Below, in pieces: positions 1 to 6,839 of a stretch of 64,000 nt of DNA. The stretch is from CAZCSY01 sp964501505 (lineage in GTDB: Bacteria > Omnitrophota > Gorgyraeia > Velamenicoccales > Velamenicoccaceae). The position numbers and the translations under genes were made by a program. The notes below the pieces were generated by a model. The model was not told where the DNA came from. It worked only from the letters and a program-made list of their open reading frames with translations, and ran no database searches. Every line of letters starts with the position of its first letter. The stretch's first letter is position 1. The stretch covers positions 1 to 64,000 of the forward strand of contig CAZCSY010000001.1 of NCBI GenBank assembly GCA_964501505.1, in the 5' to 3' direction.

Positions 1-2
1 CC

Positions 3-122
3 CAGGAGGCGATACGCATCATCAAGATCTATATCGGCGACCAGATGATCAATGCGGTCGGCCGCAGCAAGATAGCCAAGCGCAAGATCGAGGCGGTGTC
101 GTATGACGAGGTAGCGGTATGA
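3..122 (+). CDS. ntpD: V-type ATP synthase subunit D, C-terminal fragment
   Basis: Only the last 39 codons and the stop are in the window. The tail, which reads IGDQMINAVGRSKIAKRK near its end, resembles the helical C-terminus of bacterial V-ATPase subunit D, the central-stalk rotor that links the A3B3 head to the membrane ring. The TGA stop overlaps the ATG of the next gene (ATGA at 119-122), which shows translational coupling to subunit I. D followed by I and K is the usual order in the bacterial V-ATPase operons of chlamydiae and spirochaetes. The identification rests mostly on this context because so little sequence is visible. Confidence 0.7.
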   Translation, partial: QEAIRIIKIYIGDQMINAVGRSKIAKRKIEAVSYDEVAV

Positions 123-1894
123 TCGTCCCGATGAAGAAGATCAGTCTTGTCGTCCAGCAGAAGGACGCGGTCGAGACCGTGGAAGAGCTGCGCGCGCTGG
201 GGGTTTTGCACGTCGAGCACCAGCGTCTGCCCGCCGGAGAGGACGTGGAGGCCTGTGCGCGCGATCTGGAACTGCTCGAGCGGGCTCTCGGCGTCTTGGC
301 CGAGGATGTCTTCAGCAAAGGGGTCCCAGAGGTGTCGGCCCAAGGGGCCGTTGACGGACGCCGGGCGGCCCTGCACGTGATCGACGCGGGCAAACGCTAT
401 GAACACCTGGAAGAGTTCTCGCACCAACTGAAGAAGAAGATCACCGACTGGCGGGATTGGGGCGATTTTGATCCTGCGGCGATCAGGGACCTGAGGGAAC
501 GCGGCATCTTCGTGCGTCTTTACGCCGTGCCGGTCCATGAGGTAGACCGGTTTCCCGGGGACGCGGTGTGCCGCGTCCTGTTCACATCGGGGGGGATGGC
601 GCATTGCGTCGTCGTTTCGCGCAAGGAGGACGCCGGCATTACTTTTAAGGAGGCCGAAGTTCCCGGGATGGGCCTGGCGGAGATGCGGGCGCGGTTCGAA
701 GAGAACCAGCGCGTCATGGGCGCCCTGGCCCGTGATGTGCGCGCGTCGCTGTGCCACAAAAAGTGCCTCGAGCATCACAAGGCGCAGGTCGCAAGAGAGC
801 TGGAGTTCCGGCGCGCCGTCTGCGGGATGGGTGAGGCAGGACCCCTGGCCTATCTGGTGGGTTACGCGCCGATAGATAAGAGAGAGGCTGTCAGCGCCGC
901 GGCCCGGCGGCACGCCTGGGGGATCCTCGTCGAGGACCCTTCGCAAGAGGACCGGGTGCCGACGCTGATCCGCAATCCGCGCTGGGTCTCGATCATCGCG
1001 CCCCTTTTCAAGGTCATCGAGGTCGTGCCCGGATACCGGGAGACCGATATCAGCCCCTGGGTCTTGATCTTTTTATCCGTTTTCTTCGGCATGCTCATCG
1101 GAGACGCTGGATACGGGTTGGTCTTTGGCGCCGCGACATTTTTGTTCCAGCGCAAGCGGGCCGCCGGGGTGAAAGACAGGTCGCCTTTTATCCTGATGTA
1201 TGTTTTTTCGGGCTGTGCCGTGTTGTGGGGTATCCTGACCGGCACGTATTTCGGTCAGGCGTGGTTGCCTGAAGGCGTGGTGCCGCTCGTGCCGGCCCTG
1301 CGCGATAGCGCGTTTCTCCAGACCTTCTGTTTCTTCCTGGGCGCTCTGCATTTGAGCATCGGTCATATGTGGCATGCCATAAACAAGGCGCCTTCGAAGA
1401 CGGCGCTGGCGGACGCGGGGTGGGTGGTGGTCCTGTGGGGTGCCTTCTTCCTGGCGCGGACGCTGATCCTGGGGGCAGACCTTCCCGTCTTTGCTAAAGG
1501 GTTCTTTATCGTGGGCCCCCTCCTCGTCGTCTTCTTCTCATCGGAAAACAGGAATTTTTTGAAGGCGTTGGGCGCGGGATTGGGGCAGCTGCTCCTTAAC
1601 GTCGTGAACAGCTTTACGGACATCGTCTCCTATGTGCGCCTTTTCGCGGTGGGCCTGGCGACGGTCGCCGTAGCCGACGCGTTCAACGCCATGGCTGCGG
1701 ACGTGGGGTTCAACAGCGTCGTCGCGGGGTTCGTGGCCGCCCTCATCCTCGCGCTGGGGCATCTGTTGAACATCGTGCTGGGACCCATGGCGGTGCTGGT
1801 GCACGGCGTGCGGCTGAACGTGCTGGAATTCTGCAATCACGTTGACGTGAAGTGGAGCGGTTTTGCTTATCGCCCCTTGGGGCAGGAAGGTTAG
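119..1894 (+). CDS. ntpI: V-type ATP synthase subunit I (membrane stator, a-subunit homologue)
   Basis: The 591-residue product has a soluble N-terminal half of about 300 residues with coiled-coil character and a hydrophobic C-terminal half with about seven or eight membrane segments, the layout of V-ATPase subunit I/a. The segment SYVRLFAVGLA contains the conserved arginine (about R507) that faces the carboxylate of the rotor ring during ion translocation. It is somewhat shorter than many homologues (about 620-660 residues). It overlaps the subunit D gene by four bases. The V-ATPase couples ATP hydrolysis or synthesis to ion transport across the inner membrane. Confidence 0.95.
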   Translation: MIVPMKKISLVVQQKDAVETVEELRALGVLHVEHQRLPAGEDVEACARDLELLERALGVLAEDVFSKGVPEVSAQGAVDGRRAALHVIDAGKRYEHLEEFSHQLKKKITDWRDWGDFDPAAIRDLRERGIFVRLYAVPVHEVDRFPGDAVCRVLFTSGGMAHCVVVSRKEDAGITFKEAEVPGMGLAEMRARFEENQRVMGALARDVRASLCHKKCLEHHKAQVARELEFRRAVCGMGEAGPLAYLVGYAPIDKREAVSAAARRHAWGILVEDPSQEDRVPTLIRNPRWVSIIAPLFKVIEVVPGYRETDISPWVLIFLSVFFGMLIGDAGYGLVFGAATFLFQRKRAAGVKDRSPFILMYVFSGCAVLWGILTGTYFGQAWLPEGVVPLVPALRDSAFLQTFCFFLGALHLSIGHMWHAINKAPSKTALADAGWVVVLWGAFFLARTLILGADLPVFAKGFFIVGPLLVVFFSSENRNFLKALGAGLGQLLLNVVNSFTDIVSYVRLFAVGLATVAVADAFNAMAADVGFNSVVAGFVAALILALGHLLNIVLGPMAVLVHGVRLNVLEFCNHVDVKWSGFAYRPLGQEG

Positions 1895-1904
1895 GTGGGC
1901 GAGC

Positions 1905-1950
1905 GCCTGTTTGAGACGAGCGTCTGTTTGAGGCGAGGTCTCAAACAGGC
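1905..1950 (+). repeat. Perfect 13-bp inverted repeat between ntpI and ntpK
   Basis: GCCTGTTTGAGAC at 1905-1917 is exactly inverted at 1938-1950, with a 20-base loop that itself carries an imperfect copy of the left arm. No T-tract follows, so it is not a classic terminator. In an operon mRNA it could stabilise or tune the relative output of the I and K cistrons, but that is inference. Confidence 0.7.
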
Positions 1951-1970
1951 TATGTTACGGGAATTTTTCG

Positions 1971-1994
1971 TTACGGGAAGGTAAGAGCGGGTAA
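1971..1994 (+). repeat. Single copy of a 24-nt intergenic repeat unit upstream of ntpK
   Basis: The 24 bases starting TTACGGGAAG and ending AGCGGGTAA match, with a few changes, the three units in front of folE at 46060, 46102 and 46147. A second partial start (TTACGGGAA) lies at 1955-1963. The unit ends about 10 bases before the ntpK start codon and so overlaps the ribosome-binding region. Confidence 0.55.
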
Positions 1995-2004
1995 AGGGGG
2001 GCGC

Positions 2005-2457
2005 ATGGATAATGGGGTTCTGGTGCAATTTAAAGATTTAGGATTGGGGGCGGTGCTGGCCCTGTCGGCAGCGGGCTCGGCCCTCGGGACCGGCGTGGCC
2101 GGCATGGCCGCCGTCGGCGCCTGGAAGAAAGCCTTTGCGCAGAATAAGGCCGCCTCGTTCATGCTCGTCGCGTTTGTCGGCGCGCCGCTGACACAGACGA
2201 TCTACGGCATGATCCTGATGAATCAGATGGCGGGCCTCGCCGCGAAGGGGGCGTATCTGTGGGGGGTGGGCGTCTTGTGCGGCCTGGCCATGGGCCTGTC
2301 CGCGTTCATGCAGGGCAAGGCCGGCGCCGTCGCCTCCGACGCCATGGGGGAGACCGGTAAGGGGTTCGGCAACTACATCGTGGTCCTGGGCATCATTGAG
2401 ACCGTGGCGCTCTTCGTCATGGCCTTTGCCATGGGCCTCCTGGGCAAGCTGGCCTAA
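2005..2457 (+). CDS. ntpK: V-type ATP synthase subunit K (proteolipid rotor ring)
   Basis: The 150-residue protein is a tandem pair of hydrophobic helical hairpins with four membrane helices, the size of V-type K proteolipids and about twice an F-type c subunit. The ion-binding carboxylate is E132 in the last helix (IIETVALF). The first hairpin has T63-Q64 where a second glutamate could sit, and the second has Q103 in a QGK turn. T, Q, Q and E are the ligands of the Na+ site described for Enterococcus hirae NtpK, so Na+ coupling is plausible; the leucine ligand position is alanine here. A G-rich stretch precedes the ATG. The gene ends the V-ATPase operon. Confidence 0.95.
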   Translation: MDNGVLVQFKDLGLGAVLALSAAGSALGTGVAGMAAVGAWKKAFAQNKAASFMLVAFVGAPLTQTIYGMILMNQMAGLAAKGAYLWGVGVLCGLAMGLSAFMQGKAGAVASDAMGETGKGFGNYIVVLGIIETVALFVMAFAMGLLGKLA

Positions 2458-2518
2458 AAACAGACCAGGTCTTTCAGTCTCAAAATTTGACACTTTCAGA
2501 CCAGGTCAAAAAGTCTCA
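2452..2518 (+). repeat. Two palindromic repeat units (31-nt family) after ntpK
   Basis: The full unit at 2488-2518 follows the scheme TGACAC-N5-GACCAGGTC-N5-GTCTCA. A second, left-truncated unit ends at 2482 and overlaps the ntpK stop codon. The same palindromic unit occurs twice at the end of the endonuclease III gene (27867-27897 and 27916-27946). I cannot assign it to a named repeat family. Confidence 0.65.
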
Positions 2519-2523
2519 CCTTC

Positions 2524-2597
2524 GGGCGAATAGCTCAGCTGGTTAGAGCATCCGGCTTACATCCGGAAGGTCGTGGGTTCAACTCCTACTTCGCCCA
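2524..2597 (+). tRNA. tRNA-Val (anticodon TAC)
   Basis: A full cloverleaf can be drawn. The acceptor stem is GGGCGAA with TTCGCCC, the anticodon arm is TCCGG-CTTACAT-CCGGA with anticodon TAC, and the T arm is GTGGG-TTCAACT-CCTAC. The discriminator is A, and the CCA end is not encoded. The gene follows the ntpK repeats by only a few bases and is followed by a strong terminator. Confidence 0.97.
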
Positions 2598-2626
2598 GAT
2601 CTGTTAGGGAGAACAACAGCAAAAAA

Positions 2627-2661
2627 CAAGAGACCACCTTCAACGGGTGGTCTCTTGTATA
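2627..2661 (+). terminator. Hairpin terminator downstream of tRNA-Val
   Basis: A perfect 12-bp stem, CAAGAGACCACC with GGTGGTCTCTTG, closes a 7-base loop. It lies 29 bases after tRNA-Val. The downstream T-tract is weak (TATAT), but an A-tract precedes the stem, so it may act on both strands. Confidence 0.7.
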
Positions 2662-2663
2662 TG

Positions 2664-2681
2664 GCGGGGACGATGGGATTT
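2664..2681 (+). repeat. 18-bp copy of the tRNA-Asp 3' end
   Basis: The 18 bases at 2664-2681 are identical to 2826-2843, which is the 3' terminal part of the minus-strand tRNA-Asp (T-arm 3' side and acceptor). The copy is in the same orientation, 162 bases from the original, and no cloverleaf surrounds it. A duplicated tRNA 3' end is the footprint left by integrases that use tRNA genes as attachment sites; a repeat element that picked up a tRNA end is the alternative. Confidence 0.6.
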
Positions 2682-2779
2682 TTGCTCCCCCGCGCCGGCA
2701 TTCGCCGTCGCTCCTCCGCAACCGGGCGCCCTCGCTTCATCCTTCGGCGCTCGGGTCGCCTTCAAATCGTGCTGCTCGC
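2682..2779. repeat. GC-rich non-coding segment between the two tRNAs
   Basis: About 100 bases of GC- and CG-rich DNA lie between the tRNA 3'-end copy and the terminator of tRNA-Asp. Short motifs such as CTTCATCCTTCGGCGCTC suggest a dispersed repeat, but there is no second copy in this window to prove it. No open frame, RNA fold or promoter is convincing here. Confidence 0.3.
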
Positions 2780-2818
2780 AAAAAAAGAAACGAGACCACC
2801 CGTACAGGCTAGTCTCGT
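2780..2818 (-). terminator. Intrinsic terminator of tRNA-Asp (minus strand)
   Basis: Read on the minus strand, ACGAGAC pairs with GTCTCGT across a 15-base loop and is followed by TTTCTTTTTTT. It lies just after the tRNA-Asp 3' end, as expected for a monocistronic tRNA unit. Confidence 0.75.
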
Positions 2819-2826
2819 AAGTAAAG

Positions 2827-2902
2827 CGGGGACGATGGGATTTGAACCCACGATCACTTGATCGACAATCAAGGGCCTTAAACCAGGCTAAGCGACGTCC
2901 CC
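2827..2902 (-). tRNA. tRNA-Asp (anticodon GTC)
   Basis: On the minus strand the acceptor GGGGACG pairs with CGTCCCC. The D stem GCTT pairs with AGGC, using one G-T pair. The anticodon arm CTTGA-TTGTCGA-TCAAG gives anticodon GTC, and the T arm is GTGGG-TTCAAAT-CCCAT. The discriminator is G and CCA is not encoded. The gene has its own promoter (2924-2952) and terminator (2780-2818). Confidence 0.97.
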
Positions 2903-2923
2903 AAAATGGCTTTAAGTGAAAAA

Positions 2924-2952
2924 ATTATACAGAAAATCCGGGGGTGTTGCAA
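2924..2952 (-). promoter_or_regulatory. Sigma70-type promoter of tRNA-Asp
   Basis: On the minus strand, TTGCAA and TATAAT are separated by exactly 17 bases, and the -10 box lies about 20 bases before the tRNA 5' end. The position and the perfect -10 fit a strong housekeeping promoter. Confidence 0.85.
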
Positions 2953-3007
2953 CAGATTTTTTCGCTTTTAGCGGTGCTCCGCCGTCGCCGGGCTCTGTGC
3001 TAAATGC

Positions 3008-3035
3008 TTGCGTTCCGGGTATCGAGTGGTACAAT
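3008..3035 (+). promoter_or_regulatory. Candidate sigma70 promoter for the 3120 gene
   Basis: TTGCGT and TACAAT are separated by 16 bases and lie about 85 bases before the ATG at 3120. Both boxes are one or two bases off consensus, so this is a moderate call. Confidence 0.45.
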
Positions 3036-3119
3036 GGAAAGAGCCGGAAGAGACTGTCTCTATAATGCGCTGCGACGAGCATCGTTATCCTCGTTTTTTG
3101 TGTGTGAAAGGAGGAAGGG

Positions 3120-3851
3120 ATGAAAAGGGGAGGAGCTTTTTTGGTCGTTCTGACGTTGGTCGCGACGGCGGCCTGTCTTGACGTCTGGGCGCAGTCCGAA
3201 GAGGCCACGGAAGATGCCTACCCGCAGAACGCTGAGGTGGAAGATTCCTGCGTTCAGTACTTTGATATGGAAAAGATAGCGGGCAGCGAGCAGTTTAAGC
3301 AATTTGTCGCGGCCAAAGACGCCGACATTTCTGATTATGTATACTGCCGCGGGACCCTGGATGCGGATTTTATAAATCGGGTCAGAGGCCTCAACTTGAT
3401 CCGCTCCAACAGGTTTGGAGAAAGGTTTGACTGGTATCAATTCTGGATCGCTCTGGCCAAGGCCAGGGAGATCGCGCCCGGCATGATTGAGGACTGTATC
3501 CGCGTCAACGGGGTGAGCCGATCGACCTGTCAGGCCCTTCTGGATGGTTTTATGAGAAAGGACGCCAGCGTGTGCGACAGGTCTGTCAAGCCTGGCAGCA
3601 AGGATCATGCGATGTGCCGGGCGGAGATCCTGCGGGACCCTACCCTTGTCATCGGCTTGAATCGCAGGGACGTCGATAACATGTATCTCTTGAGGGCGGT
3701 CTCGGAACGCAACGTCGCCATATGTGAAAATATTAGGCTGCCGCTCATCAAGAGGATGTGCCGCGCCGCCTCGCTTGACGATATCAGCGAGTGCGAGGAT
3801 ACCGCTGCTCTCAAGCCCTTCAAGATAAGGTACTGCGCCGGGGCAAAGTGA
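3120..3851 (+). CDS. Exported Cys-containing protein of unknown function
   Basis: I do not recognise the family. The 243-residue product begins with a signal peptide (charged MKRG, hydrophobic core to about residue 23, likely cleavage near VWAQ). The mature part has about eleven cysteines spread over the chain, many in DC, YC, MC or RC contexts, which suggests several disulfides in the periplasm or on the surface. A good ribosome site (GAAAGGAGG) precedes the ATG. There is no recognisable catalytic motif. The next gene starts 28 bases later, so the two may be co-transcribed. Confidence 0.8.
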   Translation: MKRGGAFLVVLTLVATAACLDVWAQSEEATEDAYPQNAEVEDSCVQYFDMEKIAGSEQFKQFVAAKDADISDYVYCRGTLDADFINRVRGLNLIRSNRFGERFDWYQFWIALAKAREIAPGMIEDCIRVNGVSRSTCQALLDGFMRKDASVCDRSVKPGSKDHAMCRAEILRDPTLVIGLNRRDVDNMYLLRAVSERNVAICENIRLPLIKRMCRAASLDDISECEDTAALKPFKIRYCAGAK

Positions 3852-3879
3852 TGCCGGCCTTGGCCGTCCCGGCCCGTTT

Positions 3880-5097
3880 GTGAAGACCCTTGTTTTCTAT
3901 TACGCCCATTGCGAGGATCTCGGACATCTGTTCAGGCTGAGTAGCATTTTGCGTGCCATCCAACGCAGCGCCGGCGCCAAGCGGCGCTGCGTTGTTTTTC
4001 AGGCAGGTCGGCCCCAGACCTTCTGTCCGCTGCCATCCCTTGCCGCAACCATTCCCCTGCCGCATCCCTATTTCGGCCGCGAGCATGTAGAGGATAGTCC
4101 TCTTATCTGTGAAGACATTGTCCTGGCGCGCATCCGTTTCATGATGCGCCGCCTGGCGGATATCCGGCCGGATGTCTTTGTCACCGATTTCTTTCCGTTC
4201 GCGCGTCTCTTTGTCCGTTTCGAGCTCGTCCCCATCCTGCGGTTTCTCAAAAAACGCGGGGTCCGGATCTGCGCGTCGGTACCCCTCGCCTATTTTGTCC
4301 ATGGCACCCAGGCGCTGCGTCAATTGGCCGCCGACGCCTCGTTGTACGACCACATCCTTATTCATACGCCGCCGGCGATGGGGGTAGAATTCTGTGCCCG
4401 CCAGATGGAGGATGAGTCGAGGATCTCGCGCGACGATTTCTTGAAGGTCTTTGCGGGATTGCGGCGCAAGATCTTTTATTCGGGGTTCCTGATGCCAGCC
4501 CGGCGAGGCAGGAAAGGATCTTCCGCAGGCAGGGGGTGCGCCGTAAGCAAGAAGGCGTTCCTGCGTATTCTGGTCTACCGGGGCGGCGGCACCACTTCTT
4601 CCGACGTGATCGAGGCGGCCCTGGAGGCCAGCCGTCTGCTGGGTCGTTCTTGCCGTTTTTTGGTGGTTGCGGGTCCTGCGACGCCCGGCCCTGCGATGCG
4701 GCGGTTCGAGGCGGCCGCGCGCCGGCTGGGGCCGCGGCAGGCGGTCTTGAAAAGATTCCTTCCTGATTTTGTCGAGCGCCTCCGAGACAGCGACGTCTGC
4801 GTCGGTACGGCCGGCAGTACGGCACTTGAATTGTTATATTTGAAAAAGAGGGCGGTCCTGGTACCGTTTTGCGGCAGCTCCGAGAAAAAGCCGCGCTTCG
4901 ATCAACTCATTCGGGCGCGGTTCGTGGAGCGGTGGGGCGGGGCATCGGTCGTGCGGCAAGCGGACCTCTCGGGACAGCGTCTGGCTGAGGAGATCATCCG
5001 GCAGGCCCGGCGCAAGGCGGCCGGTCGCATCAAGACGGACCCCGCGTGGTTTCGCGGGGCCGAGGCCAGCGCCCGCTTTCTCGCGGGGGTGTCATGA
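3880..5097 (+). CDS. MurG-like (GT28-type) glycosyltransferase
   Basis: The 405-residue protein has the two-domain GT-B layout. The N-terminal domain starts with FYYAHCEDLGHLFR, a glycine/histidine loop like that of MurG and of the predicted glycosyltransferases of COG4671. The C-terminal domain contains GTAGSTALELLYL near residue 308, the nucleotide-sugar binding region, followed by FVERWGGASVV. The substrate is unknown. Translation starts at GTG 3880, since the only upstream ATG (3851) is in another frame and stops at once. The TGA overlaps the ATG of the radical SAM gene at 5094, which suggests a joint role in making a modified glycoconjugate. This is a family-level call. Confidence 0.75.
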   Translation: MKTLVFYYAHCEDLGHLFRLSSILRAIQRSAGAKRRCVVFQAGRPQTFCPLPSLAATIPLPHPYFGREHVEDSPLICEDIVLARIRFMMRRLADIRPDVFVTDFFPFARLFVRFELVPILRFLKKRGVRICASVPLAYFVHGTQALRQLAADASLYDHILIHTPPAMGVEFCARQMEDESRISRDDFLKVFAGLRRKIFYSGFLMPARRGRKGSSAGRGCAVSKKAFLRILVYRGGGTTSSDVIEAALEASRLLGRSCRFLVVAGPATPGPAMRRFEAAARRLGPRQAVLKRFLPDFVERLRDSDVCVGTAGSTALELLYLKKRAVLVPFCGSSEKKPRFDQLIRARFVERWGGASVVRQADLSGQRLAEEIIRQARRKAAGRIKTDPAWFRGAEASARFLAGVS

Positions 5098-6134
5098 CCG
5101 AGCCCGCGCGCCTGCCCACGCCGGCCCTGCGCAAGATCAATCTGGAGCTGACGCACCGCTGCAACCTGCGGTGCTCTTTTTGTTTCATGGCGCATGCCGG
5201 TAAGCTCAACCGCAAGAAGAGGGAGATGTCGACGCGCGAGGTCCTGCACTTTATCGATCAGGTGACGCAAAAGGTTCGCTTCTACCTGACCGGCGGGGAG
5301 CCGTTCTGCCGCAAGGATTGCTGCGCCATTATCGCCCACATCAAGGAGAGGGGGTTTGCCTGCGGCGTCAACACCAACGGATTGCTTCTCGACGGGGCCA
5401 CGGCGACGCACCTCGCCCGTATCGGACCGGACTTCGTCATCTTCTCGCTGCACGGCAGAGAGCGTCTGCAGGATGCGATGAGCGCCCGCGCCGGCAGCTA
5501 CCGGATGGTCGTGGCGAACATGAAGGCCTTCCTGCGTTGCCGCGAGAAGACCCAGGTCATCCTGACGTGCACCCTGGGACCCGACAATTTTTCCGAGATG
5601 GAGGCGCTCGTCCGGCTGGCCGGGCGGTTGGGCGTCGACAGGATAATCTTTGAACACCTTCAATTCGTGCGGGAGGCGGAGTTGCGGCAGCACCAGAAGG
5701 TCTGGCGTAGATATTTTAAGGGCACGGGCAGGCTCGTCACCCCTGTGATGGAGCCGGCGGCGTCGCGCCGCGATCTGGCGCGGTTGACCCGCGGATTGCG
5801 CCGTCTGCGTTGCTATACCGTGCCGCCTCCGGAGATGCGGCCGGTGCTTACGCCGGAAGGTTTCCGGCGCTGGTACGCGGACGTCTGCCGGCCCGCCGGG
5901 GTCTGTTCTTCGATCTGGGATACGATGGTGGTGGAGGCGGACGGCGATGTCAGGATGTGTCAGATATTTGATGTGGTCGTGGGAAACGTGCGGCGCCGGA
6001 ACTATAACGAGATCTGGAAAGGGTCGCTCATGCAGAAGTGCCGCCGGGCCCTGATGGCGGAGGGCGGTGTGTTACCGGGGTGCGTGCGATGCTGTCAGCG
6101 CCTGGAAATATCTTTTTTGCCGAAGGATGTCTGA
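5094..6134 (+). CDS. Radical SAM/SPASM domain protein
   Basis: The 346-residue protein carries the radical SAM motif CNLRCSFC (C-x3-C-x2-C) about 20 residues from the N-terminus, followed by TGGEPF and a TIM-barrel core. The C-terminal part has CRPAGVCSS, CQIF and CVRCCQ cysteines, typical of a SPASM or twitch domain that binds extra iron-sulfur clusters. Such enzymes usually modify peptides, or act on other substrates with 5'-deoxyadenosyl chemistry. The ATG at 5094 overlaps the stop of the glycosyltransferase gene and is preferred over a frame start 48 bases upstream. The 3' end overlaps the convergent deacetylase gene by 63 bases. The substrate is unknown. Confidence 0.85.
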   Translation: MTEPARLPTPALRKINLELTHRCNLRCSFCFMAHAGKLNRKKREMSTREVLHFIDQVTQKVRFYLTGGEPFCRKDCCAIIAHIKERGFACGVNTNGLLLDGATATHLARIGPDFVIFSLHGRERLQDAMSARAGSYRMVVANMKAFLRCREKTQVILTCTLGPDNFSEMEALVRLAGRLGVDRIIFEHLQFVREAELRQHQKVWRRYFKGTGRLVTPVMEPAASRRDLARLTRGLRRLRCYTVPPPEMRPVLTPEGFRRWYADVCRPAGVCSSIWDTMVVEADGDVRMCQIFDVVVGNVRRRNYNEIWKGSLMQKCRRALMAEGGVLPGCVRCCQRLEISFLPKDV

Positions 6135-6839
6135 GAAGAGGACGGGGCGGCAGATCTTTTTTTTGAAGAGCATCTTGAGAAACCGCAGGTAGGACGCGAA
6201 GACCCTGAGGTTGGCCGCCGTCAGCGTCTCGTGGTGGAAAAAGACACCCACCAGCCGGTGGCGGTTGAGGGCCGACAGCGTCTGCTGGACGAGACTCGGC
6301 AGGACGAGGGGCAGGCATTTATAATGTTGCGTGTAGGTGTTGACGCTGACCTGGGCCGCCAGGTAGAGGAGGTCCGGCGGGCAGGGCAGGGGCTTTGCAG
6401 GGCCGGCGGCGAAGGCCTCAAACGGCCCCTCGGCGGCCGCCCGAAGCGTCCGGGCGTCGTAGCCGTGGAAGGGCGGGACGAAGGCGGGCACGAGACGTGA
6501 GCCTAATTTTTTGTTGAGCACCTGCCATCCCTTTTCCATGTCTTTTTTCTGGCGGGCGAAGGCCCGGCGGGGGCCGAATTCGTAGCGCTTGAGGCGGTGG
6601 CCGAAGTTCCGATGGGTCCACCCGTGCTGGACGACGTCAAAGGGGATCTTTTTTGCGGCCGGAGACCTGAGAAAGGTCACCAGCCTTTTTTTTATTCGTT
6701 GCGGGATCACGGCGTAGACGACAGGGATGTCTTTTTGCGCGCAGAGCTCGAATGCCGCGAGGAAGCGCGGCCGCGTGTCCGAGACGTCGTCGTCGCGCAG
6801 GAAGAGATAACGCGGACGATCCTTCAGGATTTCATCCAT
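6072..6839 (-). CDS. NodB-like polysaccharide deacetylase family protein
   Basis: The 255-residue product has FLRDDDVSD near residue 15, where the DD pair is the metal and base region of NodB-type deacetylases. It also has QHGWTHRNF near residue 71 (the H-x3-H metal site) and a VPPFHGYD motif near residue 118, the active-site groove of the family. The hydrophobic segment LVGVFFHHETL matches the C-terminal motif with a catalytic histidine. No signal peptide is visible, so it may be cytoplasmic. Its start overlaps the end of the upstream radical SAM gene (6824-8236) by 16 bases, so the two are translationally coupled. The substrate is probably an N-acetylated sugar. Confidence 0.8.
   Translation of the reverse strand: MDEILKDRPRYLFLRDDDVSDTRPRFLAAFELCAQKDIPVVYAVIPQRIKKRLVTFLRSPAAKKIPFDVVQHGWTHRNFGHRLKRYEFGPRRAFARQKKDMEKGWQVLNKKLGSRLVPAFVPPFHGYDARTLRAAAEGPFEAFAAGPAKPLPCPPDLLYLAAQVSVNTYTQHYKCLPLVLPSLVQQTLSALNRHRLVGVFFHHETLTAANLRVFASYLRFLKMLFKKKICRPVLFSDILRQKRYFQALTASHAPR

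Noticed and set aside
29..946. Minus-strand frame of 305 codons opposite ntpI
   Set aside because: The plus strand has a good V-ATPase subunit I with conserved Arg and membrane helices, and the minus frame has no motif.
2682..2779. A third tRNA between tRNA-Val and tRNA-Asp
   Set aside because: Only the 18-base 3' end copy is present; no D, anticodon or T arm can be drawn.
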